Assembly: GCA_965204695.1 (NCBI GenBank)
Contig: OZ242007.1
Coordinates: forward strand, 2,294,001-2,358,000
Direction of reading: 5' to 3'
From: JAHEKD01 sp965204695
GTDB lineage: Bacteria; Pseudomonadota; Gammaproteobacteria; Arenicellales; JAHEKD01
DNA length: 64,000 bases
Part shown: positions 1-10,428 of the stretch, piece after piece
Layout: each line of letters opens with the position of its first letter
Numbering within the stretch: position 1 is the first letter of the stretch
The notes under the pieces: model-generated
What the model saw: only the letters and a program-made list of their open reading frames with translations
Told to the model about the DNA's origin: nothing
Database searches by the model: none
Position numbers and translations under genes: made by a program

Positions 1-2730
1 TTTGAGGCTCAAGCAAAAGAACTTCCTCATCAATTATTGTCCATAGCCGAAAGCTGGATTAACGGTATATTAAAAATTGATCAATTATTAGTTCTATCAG
101 AAAAGTTAGTTGTTGATCCTGAGAGAGTTTTAGTCCCGCTATTTAAAAATGCCATTATCCCAATAATTCATCCTGTAATTGAGAACAGTGATCGTATTCA
201 TAATCAGGTGGTGGCTCTAGATCGAAAACTTTCCGATGCGAATGATAAGCTGAAAGACATCTTGGCGTCTGGCCGTGTTCCAGCACAGCTTCGAGGACAG
301 GTTCAAAATTCCATCGCTACTGTTGCTTCGGCACATAAGTCCTTGAGCATAGCGTTAAAAGAGCATGAAGAAATACGCGGTCATATAGCTAAGTTTGTAA
401 ACCATGTCAGTGAATATCCAGATACACCAGATAAAGTAAAAACTTATATCAAACCGCTCACAACTATATTCGATAATGAATCTCAAAAATTATTAGTTAA
501 ATTCAATGGCATATTAAGTCGCCTGGTAACTGAAAAGGACCAAGTATTCAGACGTGCTCATGACACACTTGAAGCGACAATTAATGCAGCAGAAATTATC
601 GGTCGTTTGGATGATATTGAAGCTTCTCAATCAGGGGCCGCAATATTAGCGCTAGCTAGTCCAAGTCCATTTCAGAAAGACCTTAGAGAAATTTACTTAG
701 GATTAACGAATATATTTTTAGAAACTTCAAAATTGATCGATGCTGTTAGCAAGATTCAGTTCAATAAAATAAATGGAGATGATTTTTCGGCATCTTTTAA
801 AAATATTCGAAATTTATCCGAAGTTGCAAAAAATAACGTTGATCAATTTAAGGATAATATTAAATCAAATGCTGATGGAATTTCAAAAGGGATAATGGAG
901 TTGAAAGGTGAACTTCCCATCAAAGCTGAAGAAATTACCCCTGAATTACGTACTACGCTCACAGAAAAATTCAATTCACTAACTAATCATACTGATAAAG
1001 CAATTAGCTATGTCTTCGGTGAAGAGCGTGTCTTAAGTGGAATGGTCATACAGGCTACGACATTTACTGATAATGAACTGAATAAATTGAAAGATCATGT
1101 TTATCCGAAACTAAAGCCTATTATTTTAACGCCTGTTGAAATACTAATTAGTATTGACAATTTAGCATTGTCACTTTTCGATAAAATTTCTTCCCTCGTT
1201 GGCAATGGTGCAAACGAATTTGATATTTTTAAGCTCTTTTTAAGCTCAGAAGTCGTTGAATTATTTGCTAATGATAAAAATAACAAAATCAGAAAAAAAC
1301 TTGAATTCGAAAGAGATGAGCTAGGGAAGATTAAAGCTAAAATTGAAAGTAATGTTACAAATGATCAACAAGAGGGAGCTCAGAGGTTATCGATAATAGT
1401 CAATGAATGGAAAATTCCTGATAAAAAACCAGCAGCAATTTTGGCTTTAGATCCGATAATACAAATTATAGATATTGTTCTAACAGGTAAAGTTTCAGAC
1501 TTAATCGATCTTACCGGGCTCGAACGAGAGCTTAAGAATGCGCTGCTTCAGTTTATTCCGAATGAAATATCGTTTGACTATGATTGGGGCTCTCATCTCG
1601 ATCCCTTTCCGTCACAAAACAATCAAATATTCTTTATCAATAAATCTGACGGCAGTAATCAAGGCAATCTGCCTAAAAACCTAGGTGAATTAGTAAAATC
1701 TCATCAAGAAAAAGTAAGGAAAAAAGGACACCCTGCCGATGATCTGATTATAGCGGCAAAGGCTGGTATGCGTATTTCAGATATCGATGAACCTCCCAAG
1801 CCATTTTATGCAGTTGAAAGCGTAATTATAAAACCGACAATTCATCTATTTGGTAGTTCATTTGATATAGTGACGGTTCATTTTGACTATCTGCATTTCT
1901 CTGCTGACGAAAATGGCAGTGATTTTGAAGCAAAGCTAAAGTCGGGTCTTGATGCCGTTGAATTTGGTGATGTTCTTGAGTATATCTCGAGTCTTACAGA
2001 AGCATGGCTTGGCGAATTGCCGTCCTGGTTAGAACCGGTACTTGATCCTCCAGGAATAAGAATAAAGTACGGATTTCCTGCTTTTGATTTGTCGATTGGT
2101 CCAATGTCGATTTTAAATTTATCAATTGGTATTGAGGTAGAAATACCATTTACGAACCGCCCACTAAGATGTCGACTTACATGCTCAAGTCTTAATAGAC
2201 CATTTCTGATTGCATGGTTTCCTTATGCAGGTGCTGGTTATTGTGCTATTCGCACAGAAGCTACTAAGATTATCGGATTTGAGCTTCAACTTGAATTTGG
2301 TGCAGCAGTTGCATATACCTTTGGTCCACTTAAGGCGTTTGGTTTAGTATCAGCAGGTATTTATATTGAAAAAACTAAAGGCCAAGCACTAATAATTGCA
2401 GGTTTTGTGCGCGCATTAGGAGAAGGTTCTCTGGCTTTCTTCTCAATTGCAGTACATATAGAGGTTCGTGTTACCGGGCAAGGTAACAATGTTAAGGGCG
2501 AAGCAACATTTGCATATAGTTTTAAAGTTGGATTTGTTAAATACAGATTTAAATTCACTGCAGCATATGATTTTGAAGGTAGCGATAGCAATAAAGCGTC
2601 TAGTGCACGTGGAATCGCGGGTTTGTTATTAGATGATAAGAACTCAAATTGTGACAAATTTATAACAGTTGATGTAGCTGACCGCTCGTCGGACTCTGAA
2701 TGGAAGGAGTATATTTCTTATTTTGAATAG
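1..2730 (+). CDS. Large hypothetical protein, 5' end outside window
   Basis: The frame is open from base 1, so the gene starts upstream; the first in-window start-like codon (TTG at 37) sits inside a continuing reading frame. I do not recognise the family. The N-terminal two thirds are highly charged and helical-looking, with coiled-coil-like stretches. The C-terminal third (about residues 670-870) alternates hydrophobic and glycine-rich segments that look like a beta-rich or barrel-like repeat domain. That texture occurs in poorly characterised large bacterial proteins, so it does not assign a function. The stop lies 8 bases inside the next gene, so the two are probably translationally coupled. 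No transmembrane helix or catalytic motif stands out. Confidence 0.75.
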   Translation, partial: FEAQAKELPHQLLSIAESWINGILKIDQLLVLSEKLVVDPERVLVPLFKNAIIPIIHPVIENSDRIHNQVVALDRKLSDANDKLKDILASGRVPAQLRGQVQNSIATVASAHKSLSIALKEHEEIRGHIAKFVNHVSEYPDTPDKVKTYIKPLTTIFDNESQKLLVKFNGILSRLVTEKDQVFRRAHDTLEATINAAEIIGRLDDIEASQSGAAILALASPSPFQKDLREIYLGLTNIFLETSKLIDAVSKIQFNKINGDDFSASFKNIRNLSEVAKNNVDQFKDNIKSNADGISKGIMELKGELPIKAEEITPELRTTLTEKFNSLTNHTDKAISYVFGEERVLSGMVIQATTFTDNELNKLKDHVYPKLKPIILTPVEILISIDNLALSLFDKISSLVGNGANEFDIFKLFLSSEVVELFANDKNNKIRKKLEFERDELGKIKAKIESNVTNDQQEGAQRLSIIVNEWKIPDKKPAAILALDPIIQIIDIVLTGKVSDLIDLTGLERELKNALLQFIPNEISFDYDWGSHLDPFPSQNNQIFFINKSDGSNQGNLPKNLGELVKSHQEKVRKKGHPADDLIIAAKAGMRISDIDEPPKPFYAVESVIIKPTIHLFGSSFDIVTVHFDYLHFSADENGSDFEAKLKSGLDAVEFGDVLEYISSLTEAWLGELPSWLEPVLDPPGIRIKYGFPAFDLSIGPMSILNLSIGIEVEIPFTNRPLRCRLTCSSLNRPFLIAWFPYAGAGYCAIRTEATKIIGFELQLEFGAAVAYTFGPLKAFGLVSAGIYIEKTKGQALIIAGFVRALGEGSLAFFSIAVHIEVRVTGQGNNVKGEATFAYSFKVGFVKYRFKFTAAYDFEGSDSNKASSARGIAGLLLDDKNSNCDKFITVDVADRSSDSEWKEYISYFE

Positions 2731-5700
2731 CCTCAAAATTAATTCTATGATTGAAGTGAAAGCTATTCCAGATGGCTATATTTCGAATCCCAAAAAAGAA
2801 GATCGTAGTAGTTCGGATAAGGTGGTTATTAGTTTAGTTTTAACCCCAATACCTCTATCGACTGCGGGTGGAGGAATTGATCTTGAGCAGTGGCCAAAAA
2901 TAATTTACGAGAATACTAGAAATCTAAAACTGATCTTGGAAAGAGAGGATGGCAGTCATCTAGGAAATATTTCTGGAGAAAGTATTCTAATTGATTATCC
3001 CAAAGCTTTTGATGCGACTTTAATGAATGGGCTATGGTCTTCCATGTTGAGATTAAACGAAGAGAGAGAAGAAATAGCGAAGTACTTTAACGATAAAGAA
3101 GATGATATCTCTGCCACTCCTGGCCCTTTTGTAGGACCAATGTTCAGCTATCCAACAGGAGAGATGGCAAAAATTTTGAATTGTATTAATGGAACACTTT
3201 CTGCGCTACAAATCAGTCGTCTTTTGTCTGATGCAGAACTTAAGAAAAGTTCAAAATCGATATCCGAGAGGCAAGAGTGGCTTGCACAAACAAGCTCATC
3301 TAATCCGCTTTCTCCGTTTGCGGTACAAAGCTCTACAATTGATGGTGTTTTTAACCAAGGTGAATTAGCAACTCTTAATGAACTACAAAATCAAGATAAA
3401 TCTATTAAGAAACTCGATAAAACTAATAATATGGCCCAAGATGCATTAATGAGAATAGCTTGGGCTGGACGCGCTGCACCTCCTCAAAGGTTTACTGTGT
3501 CTCCGGAGATTTCTGTTAGACCTTTAGATGATCAAATAACAAATTCGGAGATTGGTAAAGCAACTCTACCTACAAATCTTGCTTTTAGAGTTAGAAGAAA
3601 GATCGATAAAATTGTTGAGGAATTCAGAGATGTATATCGAGATGGAAAGATTAATAAAGATAAAGTTAATAGTTTTCTTAAGCAATCAGAGGATCAGTTC
3701 AGAGCAGAAGATGCCCTAGTAACAGAAAGAATTTTAGGTGCGATTACAGGTTTGTCATTATCTAATTTTCATACAGAAGATGAAGTCGCATCAGAATCCA
3801 ATAATCCACTAAATGCTTTAGCGGACTACCAGATTTCGATGTTACCAAGCCGAAATGCAACATTAGCTGCAATGAAACAAGCAGGTGTTATTAGTCAAAG
3901 ATCTTTTTCACAGAATGAAAAAGACCTCAGCGAAGAAGAGCCACCAAATATTATACGTCGATTAGCAGGGGTCATGGCTTTTCCAGATATTGCTAGGCAG
4001 TGCGGCATGATTATAGATCTTTATGTTGATTCCGATAAATTTCCTGACGGAAAATTTAATGTGTCAGCGCAATTTAGTGGCTTAGCGACGCAAAGTTTTA
4101 AAACTACTTGTATTAAAAAAAACACGGCAAAACAATTTCGACCATGGACTGCGTCGAAAAAATTTTACAATGGATTTTTAGAGTTGGGTTGTAAGGGCAA
4201 GGATTGTTATAGTAATTATGAATTATTATCTCTTAATGTAAATGCTGGAATTGAAGGGAGCACTAAACAAGCAGCAGCAAACAAAGAAGCCTTATCGTAT
4301 GGGGAACTAAACGAAAACCTAGAATCATCTGCACACGCCCAATCAACAGCAGGATTGGCTTTAATTGATCGGCAAGTCCTAAAATACAGTAGAGAGGAGT
4401 GGGTACGTTCTACTGTTCCTCCAGATGAACCATTATTATTAGAAGATGTTGTCATTGGTATTAGGCCAGATGTAGGAATTCGACAACAAGATGGAAAATA
4501 TATTTGGATGCCGCTTACTGAGAGAACTTTATCATTTCCAGATTTTGAAAAAAAAGACATTCATATTAACTCTAAACTCAGTAGAAACAGAGAACGGGAT
4601 AATGGTTCAGTTCGTTTGGTGCATCGTGAGTTAGATTTAGATAATCATCCTGTCGCGATTACTTACGAGACAATGATGACTTGGCGAAACTGGAGCTTGG
4701 CTGTTCCTAGCAAAAAGGCAACTATTGCTGTTAGCAAAGAGGATTTGTGTTTATCAATTAAAATTTCTCCCCCAAAGAATAAATTACCAAAACTAAGATT
4801 TGGTAATAACTATCGGTTAGGGGCACGTTATGTTCTCATAAATGGGTCGAGTATTTCGATTGACGAAGCTCGAAAACATTATTCAACTTCTGATCAAAGC
4901 CATCTTACCATTGGAGATAGCTTTAATAATAAAAAACCATATCAATTTTGTAGATATGAACCTATAGCTGCTGCAGAAATATTTTTTGTCAAAAACAAAA
5001 GCACACCAACTAGAAACCCTAATGCTGGAACAGTAGAAAGCTCTCATGCAGAAAGTAAAAATCTCAAATATGATGAATCTGACCAAACTTTAATTACAGG
5101 CAGAGGACTGAAGGTTAATGAGGGGAAAGAAACAGCAAAGCGTTTTCTACTAGCGGGATTTACATCTTTTGATTTGTGTGAGCTGCATGGGAGTCTAGAT
5201 GGGCGAAAATCTCTGCCAAAAAGCTCCTACTCTAATTTACCTACCGATCCACCCATCGTCGCACCACCTGCGAACCCATATGAAAGACATGATATGAGTA
5301 AGCGTGGAGAAACTGGAAAGTCATTTAAAACAACAAGGCAATTTGTAGACCCAATGGCTCAAGTCATGGTAATTGCATTTTACAAAAATGGCGAAATAGC
5401 GTCACCATTTGAATACCCAAAGCCTATTGTAATTGATCTTTATCCAAAAGGCTTAAAGTGGCCTAATGCTCGGCCAGTTTCATTAGAGTTAAAAAACAAG
5501 GCAATAGTTGGAAAACATGGTAATTCAAAACAAAGGGCCGCTATTAAAGTGGGTTCTTCTTTAATAAATAAACATCGTACCATTAAGGTAGAAATCGAGT
5601 TGGAACCTGCTGAAATGGCTGAATTACGTGTTTGGTGTTTACCCAAATTACCAAAAGAATTAGAAAAAATGGCTGGGTTTCACCAGATAGAGCGAGAAGC

Positions 5701-7912
5701 TAGGAATATAATAAATGTAATAAACAAGTCGAAGCCTTCAATTTTTGCCAGCAAATCTGTGAATACACCCTCACTGAATTCTCTAATGTCAGTCCAATCT
5801 TCTAGTCAATTTTCTCGTTTGGAGAAGATCAACCAATATATTAAAAACGATAAAAGTAATTTCTTGAAACCCGAAACTCTTGACCCCGATCTATATTCAA
5901 CTTTTTTGGGTGCCCCTATACATGGAATAAATCATCATACATTTATGAATATTATCCATGCTGTTCAAGAGCCTCTCTTCCCTCCAGAGATTGAGACTTT
6001 TTGGCTAGTACATAGGAAAGACCTTGAAGAAGAAGCAGATGAAGAGAAAATTCGTAATGCCTGGAAGATGTTTATTGATCATGAATTGAAAAACTCTAAA
6101 GATGGAATGCCATCAGAAAATGATAAATTTTCAGGAAGAACTGGGTCTCAAACTGTGCTTTTCGGTGGGAAATTAAAATTACATAGACGCTCTACTGTAC
6201 GTATTGATGTTCTTGCAAATTGGTCTGAATATAGATCTGATATCACGGCACGCAAAGTTCAAAATAAAAACGGTGAAGAACGATATAAATACATACCAGA
6301 AAGAAAATTAGAAGAATTAACCCGAATAGATGACATTCCATATGAAATAAATAGCGATGACCAAGATACTGTTAATCTAATTAGAAATCATAACAATGAA
6401 TTACGCTTCTTAACTAAAGAATTTTCTGGTACACAACATCGCCGATTAACTGTTGAAGTTAAGGCAATTTCACGATTTTCATCCTATTATGACAAATCGA
6501 TAAATTCCCCCGAATCTTTTTCTGTAACTTCTAATAAACAACTTGAACTTATTGTTCCAGCTTCAACTCGACCAGCACCGGTTGATTTGAAAAATTATCA
6601 ATCATCATTTCATTACGATCCTGGTGAATTGATTGTTGTATCTGAACTTAATCCACACAGGCCAAGAACAATACAAAGACGCCGAGTTCTTATCAGACTT
6701 GATCTTGGTAAATCGTGGTATTCGTCTGGAGAAGGAGAGCAACTAGGTTTAGTTTGCTGGCCGCCAGAATTGTTTGGCAAAAAGACAAATTCACTTAATG
6801 TTAAATCCAAAAATAGCAGCTATATACCGGGCTTTGTTACAAGATGGGGTAGAGATCCAATTCGTGAATCGATAGAACCTAATAGTCTTATTCCGGCTAA
6901 TGCTTTTAGTAATTTAGATGGCACAGTAAAAGCTAAAGTGCCGGAGCCATTATCTAATAATTTAGAGAATAACGTTAATAACCGAAATAATCAGATAGAG
7001 TGTGCCCTGGCATTATTTAATCCTAAACTTGATCCAGACACTGGACATTTTTACTGTGACATTGAAATTAACTCAGATACTTATAACCCATTTGTTCAAC
7101 TTGGACTAGTGAGGTATCAAAAGCAGGCTCTTAGATATCGTGAAGTTTCGACTGTGATTACAAAAATGGTATCGATAATGCCAGATAGAGAGCTTTCTGC
7201 AAGGAAACTAGATTATTTGAATGGATCGAGTAGTTTGAATGTGGGTGTGGAATTAAGTTATAGCGGCGTTAGCTATTCTTCTATGAACGCTGGATTACTT
7301 AGCCAGAAACTAGCAGGGGATATCGAACAATTCAATTCTGATCATGAGAAAGTAACTAAAGCTTTAGAGCTGCAGTCAATTGACATCATCGTTATGCAGC
7401 GTATCAAGGGACCTAATTTTAGCGGTGTACCAATTGAACGAGTCAAAGAAGGAATGGCGATTATTTCTGAAATTAAAGATGTGAAACCTAACTGTAGTAA
7501 GGACGGCGTGAATACAGTTTGGAAATTTCAAATTCTATACACTGAAGACGATGTAATTGAAGAAGCTTCTTGTACAAATATCCCGGTCATTAGATTACCT
7601 GAAAGATTTAAAGCTTCAGAGATAACAGTGCTTATCAAAGAGAAGGAGTATTTATTAGCGGATGTTTCGACCGAGAGTGAAAAAATGATAGATGAGGTAC
7701 ATGAAGAATTCCAGATCGCTAAAGAACTTAATACTCAACTGATTTCTCGCACAGTTGCTTCAATGATTGTAGATGTATCTTTAGAACAAAACGACCAAGA
7801 AATTAAAGATGCCTATGAACCGAAAGCTAAAGCAAAAACCCTTAGCAACAGAAAAGAAGTAAACGAAGTACAGATAGAATCTAAATTATTCGATACAGGA
7901 AATAACAAATAA
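2723..7912 (+). CDS. Giant hypothetical protein (about 1729 aa)
   Basis: An uninterrupted 5.2-kb frame that overlaps the preceding gene by 8 bases. Two starts are possible: TTG at 2723, 13 bases after an AAGGAG at 2704-2709, or ATG at 2747, which lacks a close ribosome site. I prefer the TTG on spacing grounds, weakly. No known domain is evident. The protein is hydrophilic, has no signal peptide or clear membrane span, and mixes helical charged segments (about residues 280-340) with long beta-type stretches. Its C-terminus is a charged helical region. Its size and coupling to the previous gene suggest the two products form one assembly, but this is inference. The next gene follows after 24 bases behind a good ribosome site. 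Confidence 0.75.
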   Translation: MNSLKINSMIEVKAIPDGYISNPKKEDRSSSDKVVISLVLTPIPLSTAGGGIDLEQWPKIIYENTRNLKLILEREDGSHLGNISGESILIDYPKAFDATLMNGLWSSMLRLNEEREEIAKYFNDKEDDISATPGPFVGPMFSYPTGEMAKILNCINGTLSALQISRLLSDAELKKSSKSISERQEWLAQTSSSNPLSPFAVQSSTIDGVFNQGELATLNELQNQDKSIKKLDKTNNMAQDALMRIAWAGRAAPPQRFTVSPEISVRPLDDQITNSEIGKATLPTNLAFRVRRKIDKIVEEFRDVYRDGKINKDKVNSFLKQSEDQFRAEDALVTERILGAITGLSLSNFHTEDEVASESNNPLNALADYQISMLPSRNATLAAMKQAGVISQRSFSQNEKDLSEEEPPNIIRRLAGVMAFPDIARQCGMIIDLYVDSDKFPDGKFNVSAQFSGLATQSFKTTCIKKNTAKQFRPWTASKKFYNGFLELGCKGKDCYSNYELLSLNVNAGIEGSTKQAAANKEALSYGELNENLESSAHAQSTAGLALIDRQVLKYSREEWVRSTVPPDEPLLLEDVVIGIRPDVGIRQQDGKYIWMPLTERTLSFPDFEKKDIHINSKLSRNRERDNGSVRLVHRELDLDNHPVAITYETMMTWRNWSLAVPSKKATIAVSKEDLCLSIKISPPKNKLPKLRFGNNYRLGARYVLINGSSISIDEARKHYSTSDQSHLTIGDSFNNKKPYQFCRYEPIAAAEIFFVKNKSTPTRNPNAGTVESSHAESKNLKYDESDQTLITGRGLKVNEGKETAKRFLLAGFTSFDLCELHGSLDGRKSLPKSSYSNLPTDPPIVAPPANPYERHDMSKRGETGKSFKTTRQFVDPMAQVMVIAFYKNGEIASPFEYPKPIVIDLYPKGLKWPNARPVSLELKNKAIVGKHGNSKQRAAIKVGSSLINKHRTIKVEIELEPAEMAELRVWCLPKLPKELEKMAGFHQIEREARNIINVINKSKPSIFASKSVNTPSLNSLMSVQSSSQFSRLEKINQYIKNDKSNFLKPETLDPDLYSTFLGAPIHGINHHTFMNIIHAVQEPLFPPEIETFWLVHRKDLEEEADEEKIRNAWKMFIDHELKNSKDGMPSENDKFSGRTGSQTVLFGGKLKLHRRSTVRIDVLANWSEYRSDITARKVQNKNGEERYKYIPERKLEELTRIDDIPYEINSDDQDTVNLIRNHNNELRFLTKEFSGTQHRRLTVEVKAISRFSSYYDKSINSPESFSVTSNKQLELIVPASTRPAPVDLKNYQSSFHYDPGELIVVSELNPHRPRTIQRRRVLIRLDLGKSWYSSGEGEQLGLVCWPPELFGKKTNSLNVKSKNSSYIPGFVTRWGRDPIRESIEPNSLIPANAFSNLDGTVKAKVPEPLSNNLENNVNNRNNQIECALALFNPKLDPDTGHFYCDIEINSDTYNPFVQLGLVRYQKQALRYREVSTVITKMVSIMPDRELSARKLDYLNGSSSLNVGVELSYSGVSYSSMNAGLLSQKLAGDIEQFNSDHEKVTKALELQSIDIIVMQRIKGPNFSGVPIERVKEGMAIISEIKDVKPNCSKDGVNTVWKFQILYTEDDVIEEASCTNIPVIRLPERFKASEITVLIKEKEYLLADVSTESEKMIDEVHEEFQIAKELNTQLISRTVASMIVDVSLEQNDQEIKDAYEPKAKAKTLSNRKEVNEVQIESKLFDTGNNK

Positions 7913-7936
7913 TCATTATGTATAAGGGAGCTCTAA

Positions 7937-8593
7937 ATGTTTTTTAGATTAATAAATACTCAAGATAAAAAAGTTTTGGAATTATGTGCCCGTATTTCCA
8001 TTTCTATTGTTTTAGTATTGATTGGGCTTGGTATCAGTATGGAATCAATGGCTGTAAAAAATGTAACATTTTCTCTATCAAAGCACCCATCATTAGTGGG
8101 TGCGGTAGATATCCAAGATATGTTCAATAAAGGAGCAGCTTTACTTAAGAAAGATGATGATGGGCCAGGCAGCGGTAATAGCGATGATGTTTCACTTGAT
8201 ATAAAGTTCACTATCAACACTGCTGCTAAAGCAAAGTTCCCAGATCAGTCTAGCAATGCATTTCCGGTAAATGAGAGGTATGATTACACTCTCATGCAGT
8301 ATAACATTATTAGAAATGATACTGTGATGAATCAATTGTTAGGTGCAAATTTCTCAGATATTAAGCAAATTAAGTCCGGATATGATTTTGATGGTGTGGC
8401 TCTGCCTAGCAGTAAACCCGCAAGGATAATTCTTGCACAAGACGCAATACCATCTACTGCCGTGCATGAGTTTGGTCACTGTGCGGGTTTAAATCACAGA
8501 AATACTTCGATATTCAATATAATGTATGACACTAGTGTTGCGACCAGAAATGAGATTAATCAAACTGAAAGTAACGCTATGAATGGATATTAA
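7937..8593 (+). CDS. Small matrixin-like zinc metalloprotease, membrane-anchored or secreted
   Basis: 218 aa. The start ATG is preceded by AAGGGAG at 7924-7930. Residues about 18-35 form a hydrophobic segment (signal peptide or N-terminal anchor). The metzincin zinc signature HEFGHCAGLNH is at residues 177-187 (H177, E178, H181, H187), followed by a Met-turn-like NIMYD with M196, so the fold is matrixin/M10-like. The catalytic domain is short and the product ends about 20 residues after the Met-turn. Known family role: secreted endopeptidase. Its substrate is unknown. The position between giant proteins and a RiPP locus allows a maturation-protease role, but nothing in the sequence proves it. 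Confidence 0.8.
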   Translation: MFFRLINTQDKKVLELCARISISIVLVLIGLGISMESMAVKNVTFSLSKHPSLVGAVDIQDMFNKGAALLKKDDDGPGSGNSDDVSLDIKFTINTAAKAKFPDQSSNAFPVNERYDYTLMQYNIIRNDTVMNQLLGANFSDIKQIKSGYDFDGVALPSSKPARIILAQDAIPSTAVHEFGHCAGLNHRNTSIFNIMYDTSVATRNEINQTESNAMNGY

Positions 8594-8602
8594 ATAATAG
8601 AC

Positions 8603-9370
8603 ATGAAAACTAAACAACTAATTAAATTTCTGGTAGTTCTATGCTTCTTTAACTTATCGAATAATGTTTTAAGTCAAAATATCATTATCGAGAAAGAGCT
8701 TAGTTCTGAACAAACTGACATTAGCAGTAGGCCTAAATATGACCAAGTAGCAAACTTTTCTCAGGACTTAGTCCCGAATCTGATAAACAAGCTTACTAAC
8801 TCAGATTCAATATCAAATTTGCGCTCAAGTATCTGGACTGTTGGATACATAGATGCTAACCAAGCATCAATACTAATAAAAAAATTATTAGCGAATAATT
8901 ATGATCAAAAACTTTTATCATTTAAGGATGAAATAGTTTTGCAAGAGTCAATACTTATATTAGGGATTTTATCTCGTAATGATAATGATCTATTAAACTT
9001 TATTTTAGATGGCACTCAAATTAATCAATGGTCAGAGAGAAAATCATGGCAATCTGAGTTGGGATCGTATTCTGAAGATATTTTTGTTGGTTATTCAATC
9101 CAAGCACTTGGGTTGAATGGGCAAAAAATTAGTATGCAAAAGATAGAAGAACTGAAAGAAAATTCTGAATCATATCTACACAAATTTGCAGGAGATATAA
9201 CTCAAGCTGAATTTTATAAATATTTATATGAAAACTACGGTAAGGAAGAATTATGGAGATATTTACTCACTGAGGATAAATCTTTATTTTTTAGCTGGAT
9301 AGAGACAGATGCTGGACAAAGTTCTTTTGATTGGGCCAATCAAAAAATGTCAGGACCGGTTCCAGATTAA
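8603..9370 (+). CDS. Secreted helical-repeat (HEAT-like) hypothetical protein
   Basis: 255 aa, starting 9 bases after the protease gene with no obvious Shine-Dalgarno. The N-terminus is a classic signal peptide: two lysines near the start, then a hydrophobic run ending around residue 25 (VLSQ). Residues about 50-150 show alternating amphipathic helices with leucine spacing reminiscent of HEAT repeats (for example the segment near LRSSIWTVGYID and the following LQESILILGIL). No catalytic motif is visible. It probably shares a transcript with the upstream protease gene. Function unknown; a periplasmic binding or chaperone role for the neighbouring secreted products would fit, but this is a guess. 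Confidence 0.65.
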   Translation: MKTKQLIKFLVVLCFFNLSNNVLSQNIIIEKELSSEQTDISSRPKYDQVANFSQDLVPNLINKLTNSDSISNLRSSIWTVGYIDANQASILIKKLLANNYDQKLLSFKDEIVLQESILILGILSRNDNDLLNFILDGTQINQWSERKSWQSELGSYSEDIFVGYSIQALGLNGQKISMQKIEELKENSESYLHKFAGDITQAEFYKYLYENYGKEELWRYLLTEDKSLFFSWIETDAGQSSFDWANQKMSGPVPD

Positions 9371-9442
9371 GATGTAATTCTTTAGTAACAGAATTTAATT
9401 TCCTAATATTTAGGTCGAAATGTCAAATATATTTACACGCTG

Positions 9443-10381
9443 ATGGACGTCTTAAAAATAAATCTAGATGACCTCAAGATATTTCAACCAAAAAAAATTG
9501 AGGGATTAGCAAAAATACTACCCAATTATATGTTTAAGAAGAGTCGAATATTGATGCACTTTGGTAATGAGACATTCAAGGTTATGGATAACTATAAAGA
9601 ATCAATAGATACAGGACGATGCCCAAGATCAAGATGGAAAAAAATGACTCTAAACGAATACTTTGAGAAACATCGCGATGTTATAGGTAGCATGATGATC
9701 AGTGAAGAAAAAATTGCTGATTCAATTTTGAAAGAAGTTACCTTGCTATATTTCTTAAAAACGACACATATACAGAGTGCTCGGTTTTTTTCTGGAAGGA
9801 AAGATTGTACAAGTGACTTACATTTTGATTGGATCAGTCATTGGTTGTTTCAAATTAATTTATTTGGAACCAAATTATTTTACCTATTTCCTCCAGAGTC
9901 CAGTAAATTCATGAATGCAAGAAGTAATTTGTCAAAACTTGATTTTCGTTCTTTTAGTGATAATGAAAAAGAAACATTCACTAAAAAAGCGAACGGTTTT
10001 AAATGCATTGTAAAATCCGGAGAAGGAATGCTGATTCCCCCATTCTGGTGGCATCATGTTGAATATAAATCTTCAGCTGCTTCATTGTCTATAGGGTTTG
10101 GGGAAACACAAGATTATATAAATTCTTTTCTTAATGACCCTTTGGTACCAAGGAACTGGAGGCTGGCAATTTTGTTTTCATTTATAATGCAAAATGGTGG
10201 AATCTCAAATAAGCAAAAGGAATTATGTGAAATAGTCCGAGAAATATGGAGAGGTAGAAGAAACAAGACTAAGGACAAAATAAATTCAGTATGGGAAGCA
10301 TTACAAGACGTTTTATTGAATTTAGAAAACCCGGCTAATCTAGAAAAGGACGTATTGAGTTCAAGGCAGATCATGGTGTGA
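9443..10381 (+). CDS. JmjC/Cupin_8-type Fe(II)/2-oxoglutarate-dependent oxygenase (RiPP tailoring candidate)
   Basis: 312 aa. The metal-binding facial triad is visible: H127-x-D129 in LHFDW and a distal His in PPFWWHHVEY (H204 or H205), the layout of FIH/JmjC hydroxylases. The strand IGFGETQ after the distal His fits the closing beta strand of the double-stranded beta-helix. Family members hydroxylate protein or peptide side chains using O2 and 2-oxoglutarate. The gene lies 47 bases upstream of an NHLP-leader precursor peptide, and a second, differently built JmjC oxygenase follows it, so peptide hydroxylation is the obvious job. The roughly 90 residues after the fold are helical, possibly for dimerisation or substrate contact. 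Confidence 0.8.
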   Translation: MDVLKINLDDLKIFQPKKIEGLAKILPNYMFKKSRILMHFGNETFKVMDNYKESIDTGRCPRSRWKKMTLNEYFEKHRDVIGSMMISEEKIADSILKEVTLLYFLKTTHIQSARFFSGRKDCTSDLHFDWISHWLFQINLFGTKLFYLFPPESSKFMNARSNLSKLDFRSFSDNEKETFTKKANGFKCIVKSGEGMLIPPFWWHHVEYKSSAASLSIGFGETQDYINSFLNDPLVPRNWRLAILFSFIMQNGGISNKQKELCEIVREIWRGRRNKTKDKINSVWEALQDVLLNLENPANLEKDVLSSRQIMV

Positions 10382-10428
10382 CATGATTGGTACGATATTT
10401 AAAAAATCAAATTACTGGAGACACTGAA

